Assembly (NCBI GenBank): GCA_021186555.1
Contig: JAJKFL010000005.1
Span: forward strand, 1,216,001-1,280,000
Source of the DNA: Reticulitermes speratus
Lineage: Eukaryota; Arthropoda; Insecta; Blattodea; Rhinotermitidae
DNA length: 64,000 nt
Reading direction: 5' to 3'
Each line of letters begins with the position of its first letter. Position 1 is the first letter of the stretch. Under the pieces are notes generated by a model. That model saw only the letters and a list, made by a program, of their open reading frames with translations, was not told where the DNA came from and made no database searches. A program made the translations under genes and the position numbers. This document shows, piece by piece, positions 1-10,854 of the stretch.

Positions 1-94
1 ACATTACAAACTTCTCCTTTCTAAGAACCTGTAATATTACAGATCTCTCAACATCAGCCTTACGTATAACTAAAGAATTCTGTACAAAAGTGCT

Positions 95-180
95 CTTTTT
101 TGAGAAGCTAGAAGCTCAGCTATTTTTCATTACGCTGTTCAAAACAGCCATCTGCCTCAGCCAGAAAAATCGAGTCCACA
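95..180 (-). mobile_element. possible 3' end remnant of a LINE
   Basis: On the minus strand the sequence resembles the last codons and short 3' tail of the LINE copies at 20.85 and 40.6 kb. These share a phrase like GACTGGATT...CTGGCTCAGGATAGGG, followed by a stop and 'AGCTTCTCAAAAA'. Here the phrase is heavily mutated (GGACTCGATTTTTCTGGC, then AGCTTCTCAAAAAAGAGC). The tail motif is the best-preserved part. The call is weak and rests only on comparison with other copies in the window. Confidence 0.3.
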
Positions 181-547
181 GGCCCAAAGAGCATTTCTTA
201 CAAAACTTTTCAAATATTTTGCTCACGTTTACCGCACATACTTCTCCTTCTTTCACGATTTTATTAAAGCTCTGGATGTACAGTGCGTTCGATTTGTCCC
301 AATTATTTAATCAACGTAACAATATCTGATGAACACAAATTATGAAGCAGGTGATTATCCAAATCTCTCCAGCCTCCCCTCACTTCCACTGTCTCTCTCT
401 CTCCCTCTCTTTTAGTTCCAAATAACCCCTCGCCAACATATTTTTAATCAACTCCATGGCGCCTGCTTCCCTCACGATCCAATACTCTGAAATCCACGCC
501 CATAAAACAGGTGACATTTTAGGCCTGTGTATGTCAACGCTTCCGTG
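181..547. other. unassigned sequence
   Basis: No gene or repeat is recognised. There is a short pyrimidine-rich run (CTCTCTCTCTCCCTCTC) near 388-412. The short open frame across 90-329 has no recognisable protein and starts inside the LINE-like tail. Confidence 0.4.
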
Positions 548-865
548 CTATACAGGAGAAAGACAAACTCTTTTACACGGAATGATTCCACCATAATCCA
601 CATTCAATCTCCTGTTGCGTTTGAGTGGATGTGACAGTAATTTTTTTCCTGTAGTTTCCACATATGTGAACTTTTCCAGGTTTATCGTTACATCAAGGTT
701 TTGCTTTTCATTGTGGTGGCAAGGCATAAACACATACTTATAGAGGGCGTATCTTTTATCGCTGTCCTGAGCACCGCAGCTGTCACAGAATATCCCGCCA
801 GATAGCACCTTTCTATGTTGTAAATTTTTCATGCTTGGTGCGACGAAAAAAAGAAAGACCCTGTA
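548..865 (-). mobile_element. dispersed repeat with 94-codon open frame, end TACAGGGTC
   Basis: Read on the minus strand, the block starts with TACAGGGTCTTTC (around 865) and then has an open frame of 94 codons (MKNLQHRKVL...). The segment GCTGTCCTGAGCACCGCAGC (around 760-780, plus strand) recurs in diverged form near 28.98 kb and 58.63 kb, so this is a dispersed repeat and not a unique gene. The CAGGG end beside TA resembles the ends of the 78-bp MITE and of the transposase remnant at 8.6-8.87 kb, which would fit a Tc1/mariner-type element. That class is inference. The peptide contains two CxxC-like cysteine pairs but no family I recognise. Confidence 0.35.
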
Positions 866-1581
866 TTATTGAACCATCATTAAGATACCAACAACATGTT
901 CTACATACATAAAATAAATATTTATTTGGCCATTCACCGTCTAATAAAAATATTTTTTCATTTTTAGCCCATCATAATACTGAGCTTTTCCTGATAAAAC
1001 TGTATATTATCAGTTTCAGTTTACTAATCTACATATTTTCGTATTTTTCTCCTTTTGTTTATTTCTGAAATAAACATCTCTATCCCTAAAGCTTCTCAGG
1101 CTACTCGTAACCAGTTTTGTTCCAAGAAGATCCCTCAAGCCATTCGTCCTCTCCATCTCAATCTGTCACATAGGCTGACTGTAATTTAATTAAACTGTGC
1201 GAGGTGTTTGTCTGCATCAGTGAATTCTATTTGACGGGAACAAATATAAATGATACTGGCAATGACTTGCAGGTTAACACTTGGCATCTGTCAAGTTCAC
1301 TGCTCCTGACAAAATTACTTCTTTCAGTTTTCTCCATAATAACTATCTGTAACTGCAGAGAAATTACCTGCTCTTATGACATTGTAAGCTAAGAACACAG
1401 GCTTACATTGAGCTGCTTGGCTTGCAATTTTGGAAGTCATTTCAGTAAAACTGTGAGCCGTTTACAACAGAAGGCTCGTGTCACTGTTACTCTAAGTCCT
1501 TCGACGAAAGAGAAAGTGGAGAATCCAAAAGACTTTTCAAAACTTTAATGCCATTCTTGTCCATTTATACTGCACACCTAA
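866..1581. other. AT-rich unassigned spacer
   Basis: AT-rich sequence with no convincing coding potential. The 62-codon frame at 1204-1392 has no recognised motif. The 69-bp array starts just beyond it. Confidence 0.4.
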
Positions 1582-2720
1582 CTGCAGCTCCATACACGAT
1601 CTCAATACAACACTGCAGTGTACCAAAACCTATCCACACACGGTGCCTAACTGACGCTCCATACACGATCTCAACACAACACTGCAGTATACCAAAACCT
1701 ATCCACACACGGTGCCTAACTGACGCTCCATACACGATCTCAATACAACACTGCAGTATACCAAAACCTATCCACACACGGTGCCTAACTGACGCTCCAT
1801 ACACGATCTCAATACAACACTGCAGTATACCAAAACCTATCCACACACGGTGCCTAACTGACGCTCCATACACGATCTCAATACAACACTGCACTATACC
1901 AAAACCTATCCACACACGGTGCCTAACTGCAGCTCCATACACGATCTCAATACAACACTGCAGTATACCAAAACCTATCCACATCCGGTGCCTAACTGCA
2001 GCTCCATACACGATCTCAATACAATACTGCAGTATACCAAAACCTATCCACACACGGTGCCTAACTGACGCTCCATACACGATCTCAATACAACACTGCA
2101 GTATACCAAAACCTATCCACACCCGGTGCCTAACTGCAGCTCCATACACGATCTCAATACAACACTGCAGTATACCAAAACCTATCCACACACGGTGCCT
2201 AACTGCAGCTCCATACACAATCTCAATACAACACTGCAGTATACCAAAACCTATCCACACACGGTGCCTAACTGCAGCTCCATAAACGATCTCAATACAA
2301 CACTGCAGTATACCAAAACCTATCCACACCCGGTGCCTAACTGACGCTCCATACACGATCTCAATACAACACTGCAGTATACCAAAACCTATCCACACCC
2401 GGTGCCTAACTGCAGCTCCATACACGATCTCAATACAACACTGCAGTATACCAAAACCTATCCACACACGGTGCCTAACTGCAGCTCCATACACGATCTC
2501 AATACAACACTGCAGTATACCAAAACCTATCCACACACGGTGCCTAACTGCAGCTCCATACACGATCTCAATACAACACTGCAGTATACCAAAACCTATC
2601 CACACACGGTGCCTAACTGCAGCTCCATACACGATCTCAATACAACACTGCAGTATACCAAAACCTATCCACATCTGGTGCCTAACTACAGCTCCATACA
2701 CGATCTCAATACAACACTGA
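1582..2720. repeat. 69-bp tandem array, about 16.5 copies
   Basis: The unit runs CTCCATACACGATCTCAATA...CCTATCCACACACGGTGCCTAACTG(A)C(A)G and recurs exactly 69 bp apart (for example at 1588 and 1657). Two main subtypes differ by CTGACG versus CTGCAG before CTCCATAC. Because 69 is a multiple of three and the unit lacks stops in several frames, long mirror-image open frames appear on both strands. They are artefacts of the repeat. Confidence 0.95.
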
Positions 2721-2846
2721 CACAAGGTCTGCTGATTGCTGATACGCAGCTATGAAATATTTGTGTCCACTTGTAGATCTGATACAATTCCTACTGAAGG
2801 CCTTTGTTACACAATTCAACTATCAAGTTTTGACCTCAGTATGTGG

Positions 2847-2881
2847 CACGCACGCACGCACGCACACGCACGCACACACGA
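2847..2881. repeat. (GCAC)n/(CA)n microsatellite
   Basis: A short run of GCACGCACGCAC units passes into CACACACG. Confidence 0.85.
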
Positions 2882-2933
2882 AACGGTCTGTTTACCACGA
2901 GCTTAGCCTCTGTCATTTCTAAGGAAGAATTGC

Positions 2934-3058
2934 TGACAGCCGTGTCCTCTTGTCACAAAGAGTACTGACAGCCGTGTCCTCTTGTCACAAAGAGTACTGA
3001 CAGCCGTGTCCTCTTGTCACAAAGAGTACTGACAGCCGTGTCCTCTTGTCACAAAGAG
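2934..3058. repeat. 32-bp tandem repeat, 4 copies
   Basis: TGACAGCCGTGTCCTCTTGT...GAGTAC begins at 2934, 2966, 2998 and 3030. The copies are nearly identical, so this is a young or homogenised mini-array. Confidence 0.95.
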
Positions 3059-3106
3059 CGACATCGCAAGCAGAACAGTTCCAAACACAGTGTACTTCCA
3101 CATTAC

Positions 3107-3510
3107 GTATTTATTTATCTACTCATTTACCTACCTATTTATTTATCTATTTAAACATTTATGCATTTATCTATTTATTTATCTACTCATTTACCTACCT
3201 ATTTATTTATCTATTTAAACATTTATGCATTTATCTATTTATTTATCTACTCATTTACCTACCTATTTATTTATCTATTTAAACATTTATGCATTTATCT
3301 ATTTATTTATCTACTCATTTACCTACCTATTTATTTATCTATTTAAACATTTATGCATTTATCTATTTATTTATCTACTCATTTACCTACCTATTTATTT
3401 ATCTATTTAAACATTTATGCATTTATCTATTTATTTATCTACTCATTTACCTACCTATTTATTTATCTATTTAAACATTTATGCATTTATATATTTATTT
3501 ATTTATGGTT
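3107..3510. repeat. 64-bp AT-rich tandem array, about 6 copies
   Basis: The unit is TTTATTTATCTACTCATTTA...TTTAAACATTTATGCATTTA, itself built of TTTA/TCTA tetranucleotide-like words. Identical open frames start every 64 bp (3161, 3225, 3289, 3353, 3417), which confirms the period. No coding role is supported. Confidence 0.95.
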
Positions 3511-3544
3511 TACTTATTTATTGTGTCCGAGGACGATTTAAATA

Positions 3545-3960
3545 TGTAATTTTACGTGTTGTTTTTTATGGATGTGAAAATTGGTCGCTCACACTGAGGG
3601 AGGAACATAGGCTGAGGGTGTTCGAGAATAGGGTGCTGATGGGGATATTGGGACTAAGAGGGGGGAAGTAAGAGGAGACTGGAGAAAACTGCGCAATGAG
3701 TCACTTCACGATTTTTACACATCAAATATTATTCGATTCATCAAAGAGACGAGGATGAGATGGGCGGGGCGTGTAGCAATATGGTGAAGAACAGAAGTGC
3801 ATTCAGGGTGTTAGTGGAAAAACTTGAAGGGAAAAGGTCACTTGGAAGACCTAGGCTTAGATGGAAGCACAATATGAAAGTTGATCATAAGTAAAAATCA
3901 TGGGAGGTTGTGAAAGGCATTGATATAGCTCAAAATAGGGACAATGTCAAGTGTCCTTTC
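3545..3960 (+). mobile_element. LINE (non-LTR retrotransposon) 3' fragment, main family
   Basis: This is the degenerate C-terminal part of a LINE reverse-transcriptase ORF. In frame it reads VVFYGCENWSLTLREEHRL, then RVFENRVLMGILGLRG. A frameshift near 3665 leads into GDWRKLRNESLHDFYTS and, further on, RMRWAGRVA, then remnants of GK..LGRPR (CTTGGAAGACCTAGGCTTAGATGG). Stops and shifts break it, and the catalytic RT core is absent. The 5' end abuts the 64-bp array. Other copies in the window (25.1, 38.2, 40.6, 47.95, 50.3 and 60.5 kb) share this order of motifs. The motif order is known to me from insect endonuclease/reverse-transcriptase proteins; the exact clade is not determined. Confidence 0.8.
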
Positions 3961-3979
3961 CTATTCGGACTCTTGACCC

Positions 3980-4018
3980 GTGAAGATGGGACCGATACTT
4001 TGTCCCGAAACGTCGGTA
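3980..4018 (+). ncRNA. hammerhead-ribozyme-like core (Penelope-type), probably degenerate
   Basis: The motif is GTGAAGA (consensus CUGANGA with C3 replaced by G), then T. A perfect 5-bp helix II follows (GGGAC...GTCCC). Next come GAAAC, a tiny helix III (AC-GTCG-GT) and A at the cleavage position. The order matches the minimal type I hammerheads described in Penelope-like retroelements. The downstream 100 nt (to about 4110, including CGGCGGAAGCCTGAAATCA) is shared with the copy at 32.06-32.13 kb, so it belongs to a repeat family. The C3 change should reduce or abolish cleavage. Confidence 0.45.
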
Positions 4019-4275
4019 AACAATTACCACACGAAGTCGCGTAATATCCTAGAAGAGCGCAGATCTCATCAACATCGCGGCGGAAGCCTGAAATCAAAGT
4101 TACCGATTTCAGTTTCTGGTGTTTAAGAACACACTATATTCACGGCTTCGAACCCCAGTCAGGGTGTAGATGTTTCGTGCAGTTCAAATCATTCTATATG
4201 AAGCTTCCCACCGGCGACCCTCCTGACGCTGATTTATCGCATGCAGCTAAAACCAGGCTGAAGGAACTTGGGAGA
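4019..4275 (+). mobile_element. flank of the hammerhead-bearing repeat, then unassigned
   Basis: About 90-100 nt after the hammerhead-like core (CACGAAGTCGCGTAATATCC, TAGAAGAGCG, CGGCGGAAGCCTGAAATCA) correspond to the same segment, inverted, at 32.06-32.13 kb. Beyond about 4115 nothing is recognised. Confidence 0.4.
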
Positions 4276-5273
4276 GACCTCAGGACTGAACGACAGACCT
4301 CAGGACCGAACGACAGATTTTAGGGCCGAACGACAGACCTCAGGACCAAACGACAGACCTCAGGACCGAACGACAGACCTCAGGACCGAACGACAGACTT
4401 TAGGGCCGAACGACAGACCTCAGGACCAAACGACAGACCTCAGGACCGAACGACAGACCTCAGGACCGAACGACAGACTTTAGGGCCGAACGACAGACCT
4501 CAGGACCAAACGACAGACTTTAGGGCCGAACGACAGACCTCAGGACCGAACGACAGACTTTAGGGCCGAACGACAGACCTCAGGACCAAACGACAGACTT
4601 TAGGGCCGAACGACAGACCTCAGGACCGAACGACAGACTTTAGGGCCGAACGACAGACCTCAGGACCGAACGACAGACTTTAGGGCCGAACGACAGACCT
4701 CAGGACCAAACGACAGACTTTAGGGCCGAACGACAGACCTCAGGACCGAACGACAGACTTTAGGGCCGAACGACAGACCTCAGGACCAAACGACAGACTT
4801 TAGGGCCGAACGACAGACCTCAGGACCGAACGACAGATTTTAGGGCCGAACGACAGACCTCAGGACCGAACGACAGACTTTAGGGCCGAACGACAGACCT
4901 CAGGACCGAACGACAGACTTTAGGGCCGAACGACAGACCTCAGGACCGAACGACAGACTTTAGGGCCGAACGACAGACCTCAGGACCAAACGACAGACTT
5001 TAGGGCCGAACGACAGACCTCAGGACCGAACGACAGACTTTAGGGCCGAACGACAGACCTCAGGACCGAACGACAGACTTTAGGGCCGAACGACAGACCT
5101 CAGGACCGAACGACAGACTTTAGGGCCGAACGACAGACCTCAGGACCGAACGACAGACTTTAGGACCGAACGACAGACCTCAGGACCGAACGACAGACCT
5201 CAGGACCGAACGACAGACCTCAGGACCGAACGACAGACCTCAGGACCGAACGACAGACCTCAGGACCGAACGA
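4276..5273. repeat. 20-bp tandem array, about 50 copies, with 40-bp higher order
   Basis: Two alternating 20-mers, CGACAGACCTCAGGACCGAA and CGACAGACTTTAGGGCCGAA, form a dimeric 40-bp pattern in the middle of the array. The ends are runs of the first type only. Single-base variants (CAGGACCAAA) are interspersed in a patterned way, suggesting block duplication. Confidence 0.95.
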
Positions 5274-7276
5274 CCCTGAAGAATCCGACAGGAAGTCCGG
5301 ACAGTCTGACGGACACTGTTCTTATTCTTATTCCTTCGTAACCATTTGTGTCATGTCGCCCTTAATTTCTACTGTCATTAGCCGAAATTTAACTTCAAGC
5401 CCCGTAGTTACTTTACATGCCACCAGGTCGCTCTCAGCCCAGCAGTGGTTATTTCCTTATGCAGCACTAATTGAACGGTTTTATAAGCGCGAATCAAGCT
5501 TGCTGTGCGGTGCGAACGGAATGTTCGAGTCTAATTCACGTTCATATCAAGTCTTTAAGTGTTTAAACATAATTTAAATGGAGATCTGTGGTCCTCACAA
5601 AGATATTCATGAGTATTCAAAATTGTGGGATATGAAAACTCGTCGAATTGTAAAATTCTAAATGCCAGTGACATGATGTTCACCGTAGAAGGTAAAGTGA
5701 ATGGTGCCCTGTGTCCAAGCACCACACCATACATTAGCTTAGGGACCGGGGGGGATCGACGATGGGTATTAGGAGCTTCAATTTACGAAGGAGTCAATTT
5801 AGAAAGATGGGGAAGATTGGTTTGAACCAGTCCTTGATATACATATACATATACATATATATATATACTCCTTTCCCCACTCTCATCCAATATTTTATTT
5901 GTTCCTCTTCAACTCAGTAGCCAAGAAACTATTCTTAGGTATAAAAAATATTGGGGGGGGGGGGCATTTGCCCCCCTCCAATTTACGCCTATGTGACAAG
6001 GTAATTGTTTAGCTACAAGCTCGTGCTGAAGTGTGAAGACTGAGTCACGCAATGACGGCACAAAACTGATGAGTATGGCGGGACTATGTGACTAGCAGTC
6101 ATGTGCAAAGTAATGAGTTGGGAAGAAGATACAGGTCCGTCGTGACACTTGGACGCCAAGAGACGCCTGTATATATGCAGAAATAACGTGTTACACAGCA
6201 GAAGTAAAACTGACAGAAATCAGCTGTATGATTTATAAGGCGCTTTCATACAACCACTGCAAAAGCGACTATTAGCTTGGTCATGTACGTCTGTCTGTCC
6301 GCATGCAACAACTCGGCTCCTACAGGACGAATTTTAGTGACATTGTACATTGAAGACTTTTACTAAAAATCTGCCGACCAAATTCAGCTTCAATGAGACA
6401 GAAACAACACGCACTTTGCATGTCCTTTGTGAGGTATGAGATGGAGCCAAAGAAATAGTTGCCGATGTAAACAATCGAGTGTGGTCGACTGTCAGACTGC
6501 AGCTCTGATACGACAAGAGAGTAAAGACATCTGAAGTGATACGCCCTGCGGACGTTTCCTAACTTGTCTGCGAATAGTTTGTTCACGAAACAACATAACA
6601 TTGAACACATGGGCACCAAATGTCACAACGAGTGTCGTAAAGACGAAATCACAACACCGGATGTTCTGCACGGAACGTACCGGCATTGACCCTAACAAAT
6701 ACGAACGAATCTCAATATTTAAGGTCCACTAGACCATATAAATTAAAAGATAAATCATTACAACGTCGAATGTAACTGGTATATGTCACTGAAGCATCAT
6801 TACACAAATATTGCAATTACAAGAGTATAAATGAAAGTGAGTGGTTGGCTTCACGCTACGGCCACTTTACCTGTGCCCCTGGCACTATAAAACGCGAATT
6901 ACATTTAAGGAAATAATAAGTCGAATGCCGATGTCATCGAACATGATTACAGACGTTTCATAAAAACAAGAAGAGAATAAATATGAGGATAATCCAATTT
7001 TAAGTCACAAATAATAACCTATGTCATTTCTCTGCATCGGCTGTCTCCAAACGAATAGCTATTATTTGCATAATGTTTACGGTTAGGCCTCCTACGTTAT
7101 AGATGGCGGCTTAAGTCAATACTGCGAAGAATAACAAAGTAAAAACGCGTGCTCTAACATTACAACAGACACCAAGAAGGGACGTCTTCGTGCAAAGGCT
7201 GATATGCAAAAGTAGATCAATCTACTGTTCTACCGAAAACTACTGCATCATAAATAACATCAGAAAGGGTGTCTTT
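5274..7276. other. 2-kb unassigned region
   Basis: I recognise no gene. Several 60-100-codon frames on both strands (for example 5353-5577 and 5625-5825 plus, 6320-6619 minus) have no familiar motif. Local landmarks are a (TA/CATA)n run at 5838-5870, a poly-G run at 5953-5963 followed by CATTTGCCCCCCTCCAATTT (looks like a worn mobile-element piece), and otherwise AT-rich DNA. Confidence 0.4.
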
Positions 7277-7469
7277 AGCAGACGGTGTCGACACATAAAG
7301 ACGGTGTCGACACATAAAGACGGTGTCGACACATAAAGACGGTGTCGACACATAAACACGGTGTCGACACATAAAGACGGTGTCGACACATAAAGACGGT
7401 GTCGACACTTAAAGACGGTGTCGACACATAAAGACGGTGTCGACACATAAAGACGGTGTCGACACATAA
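7277..7469. repeat. 19-bp tandem array with internal palindrome, about 10 copies
   Basis: The unit GACGGTGTCGACACATAAA is repeated in register. Each unit contains the 10-bp palindrome GTGTCGACAC. One unit has AAACAC in place of AAAGAC and one has CTTAAA in place of CATAAA. The array is cut at its right edge by a SINE insertion. Confidence 0.95.
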
Positions 7470-7473
7470 CATA

Positions 7474-7703
7474 AAGGTAAAGGTAAAGCAATCCCATTAC
7501 AGGCCTTGACAAGCCCTCAGGGTTCCAGATTTTTAGACAATCGGCACATGAACGTGGTAAGGTTGTCAGCCCTACGCACCGGCCGCCTTTACCCCCCAGG
7601 AAATATTCCTGGTACTCATTTCTGTTAGAGGCTGAGTCGACCCCAGGGCCATAGTGCGACCGAAACGATTATGTCAATGAAAAATTCCAGTGACACCATC
7701 GGG
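7474..7703 (-). mobile_element. 5'-truncated tRNA-SINE inserted in the 19-bp array
   Basis: The body matches the SINEs at 9.55, 17.7 and 47.2 kb (CAATCCCATTACAGGCCTTG, GGTAAGGTTGTCAGCCCTAC, GAGGCTGAGTCGACCCCAGG). The (AAAGGT)n tail is at the left. The tRNA-like head is missing: sequence stops at CACCATCGGG. The element is flanked by the 14-bp direct repeat CGACACATAACATA (7460-7473 and 7704-7717), a target-site duplication taken from the satellite unit itself. Confidence 0.85.
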
Positions 7704-8637
7704 CGACACATAACATAACCACTTCAATTTTGCTGTATTTTAATGCGGTGAAGTTTATAGCTTACGTCACTGCACGCTGCAACAGTACACTGTTGCCTCC
7801 TGCCAATGATGTAGCTACTAGATAGCTAACATCGAGATTCGAACTTCTCACAGTGGTGTTGCTGAAGTTTCAGTGATTTTGACATATCACACTCTGTCAT
7901 CAGACGAAGGTTTCCTAATGTTTCGAAGGGCTGCTTGACTCTACACATGAAGACATTACAATCTTCCGAAACGTCGAGTAATAATCGCATAACACAGCAT
8001 CACGTCCTATAAAAAATGGATCTCCTAGGTACACTCGTTAGAGATTAAACTCTTCTAGGTTACGACGCAGCGTCGATCAGTAAATAGCCATTGATCTGTC
8101 GGCGTTGCTTACTGCCTCCATATTCAGCGTCTTAGGGCGTCGAAGATAAGTAACGGTGCTTCTATATAGGGAAAAGGTCATGCCTGAAGATTTGAGTCTT
8201 CCTGATAACTGCTCAAGAACTGTTCAAGTCTCACATATATTTAGAACCGATGTTTTTGAGACGGTTAATATGAACCTCACTGTTGCGTTTTTAGTCATGT
8301 ATTTAGATATGTATTTATATATGTATTTAGATATGTATCCTTTCAAATAACCATCACACTAGTATCAAGCTCTCTACAGACTGAAATTCATCCCATTAAT
8401 GGCTGTATCTCCTCAACCCAGTGCTATATTTTTACAACGATTACATAATCTTAAAGCCCATATATTACCAATAAGTGCCCCATTTAACATAAATCCCATC
8501 GGTCTGTTCACAATTCTGCAACCTGGAAGACACAGACTCTAAAACCTTTCCTTAAGAATTGAAGAGGAACACAGACATAAGTACCTCCCATTTGCTGTTC
8601 CAATTCACCAAGCGATCCTGGTTTTAATAGACAATTT
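7704..8637. other. unassigned, with a worn hammerhead-type repeat remnant
   Basis: Around 7915-7985 the plus strand has ATGAAGA...TCTTCCGAAACGTCGAGTA. On the minus strand a GTCAAGCAGCCC-TTCGAAAC segment looks like the 18.5-kb hammerhead-like copy with helix II deleted. A short AT-rich repeat of ATGTATTTAGAT words lies at 8295-8340. No gene is recognised. Confidence 0.4.
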
Positions 8638-8870
8638 CCTCTTTGGCCCAACCCCATAAAAAATCACACGGAAGTCATTAGTTCGGTCCTCCACGCCCAA
8701 TCCACCGACCAGTAAAACTGTTGTCAGACAACGCACAAACAGGAAGAGCACAATGTGGTGGTGCTCCATCTTGCACAAAGGGCAATTCATCGTAATTGTC
8801 CCACTGAGACACAATTGGCAGCATGAAACTGCCAACCGTTATGTACTTACTTTACAAACCCCCTGTATAT
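8638..8870 (-). mobile_element. decayed Tc1/mariner-like (IS630 superfamily) transposase fragment
   Basis: The minus strand, read down from 8824, gives LPIVSQWDNYDELPFVQDGA, then PPHCALPVCALSDN, SFTGRWIGRGGPN. Two stops follow, then LPCDF and LWGWAK after a one-base shift. The DGAPPH motif carries the second catalytic Asp of DDE transposases, and (R)WIGRGGP...CDFFLWG is the usual run-up to the third acidic residue. The stretch between GGP and LPCDF is shortened by deletion. The 5' side reaches an end reading TATACAGGGGG (about 8862-8870). N-terminal DNA-binding and first-Asp regions are absent. It is an inactive relic. Confidence 0.75.
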
Positions 8871-9548
8871 TAATTATTTATTCTATATGCAACGTATTTC
8901 GATGATTGCTATTTTGGATACGAGGTGCGTTTACTAAATCAAGTGACAGCTTATTTTATTTAGGCCTAGTCGTATAATATAACTCGCATATATTTGCCAC
9001 ATTATTCGCCAATGCAGTCCGGCTAACGCCTTCAGTATTGATGGGTTTTATTTTAATCACATGAAGTTTGCCTTCCGGATGCAAAGAACGGCACACACAA
9101 GTCACGTACGTCAGTACTGACCATGTCAGCAAATCCTCCTGAGCCTTTCTGACTAAGATATTCACACGAATCTAACGGATGTTGATTGGTTCCTTCACAT
9201 TACCGGAAATTCCCATCATCGTTTAAGAATCCATGCTGATAAGAGCGTTGCGACGCCTTGGATTCGATGCCTAGTGATGTCCGACGATGACCCTTGCACT
9301 CTGTGGCAAACCATGAGTACTTGAACCTGTCGCCATTAATTTTGGAATTACGTCAGCTTGACTCTTAGTTCCTTTGTCAATCGCTGGCAGTGGGGATGCG
9401 AATTTCAAAGTCTGCTGGAGACCTGAGCTTATGTCCTGGGACATTTTTTTCTTGAATGGAAAATCTTTTTGGAAGTTTCATGACAGTATGTACGTGAAGA
9501 AGGCGTCGTATATTTGACGCTCGTTATAGATGGCTTCCAACCAGCATA
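8871..9548. other. unassigned sequence
   Basis: No recognisable gene or repeat. The 69-codon minus-strand frame at 8956-9165 has no familiar motif. Confidence 0.4.
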
Positions 9549-9845
9549 TAAAGGTACAGCAATCCCATTACAGGCCTTGACAGGCCCTTAGGGCTCCAGG
9601 AGGTTGAGGCTCACAGATTTATAGACAATCGGTACATGAAGGTGGTAAGGTTGTCAGCCCTACGCACCAGCCGCCTTTACCCCCCAGGAAAGATTCCTGG
9701 TACTCATTTCTGTTAGAGGCTGAGTCGACCCCAGGGCCATAGTGCGACCGAAAAGATTATGTCAATGAAAAATTCCAATGACACCATCGGGAATCGAAAC
9801 CGCGACGTTCCGGTGCCTCAACCAACTGCGCCACCGCAACCCCTT
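9549..9845 (-). mobile_element. tRNA-derived SINE
   Basis: The minus strand starts with a tRNA-like head (GGTGGCGCAGTTGGTTGAGG as A box; TTCGATTCCCG-like B box). The shared SINE body follows, then an AAAGGT-type tail at the left. The head has lost several bases after the A box relative to the 17.7-kb and 47.2-kb copies. The element is Pol III-type and depends on a LINE for movement. Confidence 0.8.
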
Positions 9846-10386
9846 CCACGGATGTACAATAAACAAAAATATTCATAGCTTGATATATATATACCGCGAC
9901 CGTTTATTTAATATAACGTCATTGTATTTAATTAATTCGCAAAGAGGGTACATCAACTGAAATTGGCTTCGCCGCGTTTAGAGTTTATAACCAGCAGCTT
10001 TGCAGTGTTCAGAAGCTGTCGGATGCAGCGAACAGCTTCGTAAATCTCCCACTGCTAAATAAATTACTGAAATAATACGTGACGAACACATTACGTGCAT
10101 TCATAATATCACTACGTTCACAAAAAAGGAATGATTTCGCAAATTTTATAAAGTGTTGTTTAAAGCCATGTGTTATATTTTATACGCACAATTCACACAG
10201 GGTTGTCCATCATTCTACACAGATTCAGTGGTGAGAATTCCTTACACTTTTCTCAGCCTGCCTTCATTTAATCAGTCATTCATTCTTTCATTCATCCAGA
10301 AAGCTATCCACTGTACAGTGGTTTTCCTTCGCCCAAAACTAAGATCCTCCACATGTCTATGCAACTAGTACCCTACTCTCTCAGTC
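9846..10386. other. unassigned sequence
   Basis: AT-rich, with short frames only. A short run of CATTCATTC words lies near 10275-10295. No gene seen. Confidence 0.4.
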
Positions 10387-10575
10387 CACGGACATAATCC
10401 GTCTTCATCCATCCATTCATCCATCTTTCTTTAGGTCTTCCTTCCTTCGTGTTCCCTCTGGTTCCCACTGTAGGATCCTGCATGACGATCTGTTTCCTGT
10501 CATTCTCTCTACGTGTCCAAACCATCGTAACCCTTTACCTTCAATAACTTCTAACCTTTATCATCCTGCCAGACC
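10387..10575 (-). mobile_element. LINE RT C-terminus fragment, a second family
   Basis: The minus strand reads LEVIEGKGLRWFGHVERMTG, then NRSSCRILQWEPEGTRRK, then EDLKKDG and repeated GATG. The order LRWFGHVERM ... WEPEGTRRKGRPK is a familiar C-terminal signature of insect non-LTR retrotransposon polyproteins. It differs from the MRWAGHVAR family in this window. It is a short broken tail with no RT core. Confidence 0.65.
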
Positions 10576-10776
10576 AGATGCTGGTCTCTAAAATGTATTG
10601 GTCAATTACATAGCACGCAACATGCTACACCATTCATCGCAGTTCCCTTAACATGTATGCCGCCTCTTCTGTATCCATCAGCCAACAGTAAATTGTGTAG
10701 ATGGTACTCTCTGCCAATCGCTAATGTCACGTTATGATATCTTTGGACCAATGTCTCAGGCTTACATCGATATATA

Positions 10777-10854
10777 CAGGGTATACACAAAAGAATGGTG
10801 CGGTTTCAATAGTGAAAACTATTGAAACCGCACCATTCTTTTGTGTATACCCTG
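10777..10854. mobile_element. 78-bp hairpin MITE, copy 1
   Basis: A near-perfect palindrome starts CAGGGTATACACAAAAGAAT and ends with its reverse complement. TA flanks both sides (10775-10776, 10855-10856), which fits Tc1/mariner-type integration. Four more copies are in the window. Confidence 0.85.

Noticed and set aside
1548..2725. 245- and 386-codon cysteine-rich repeat proteins
   Set aside because: The 69-bp unit is stop-free in opposing frames; frames end exactly at the array edges.
2884..2920. Solitary unit of the 37-bp satellite (CTGTTTACCACGAGCTTAGC)
   Set aside because: Only about 15-20 bases resemble the unit; may be chance.
3107..3510. Hydrophobic membrane protein (YLFIYL-rich frames)
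   Set aside because: Translation of TTTA/TCTA simple repeats; identical frames restart every 64 bp.
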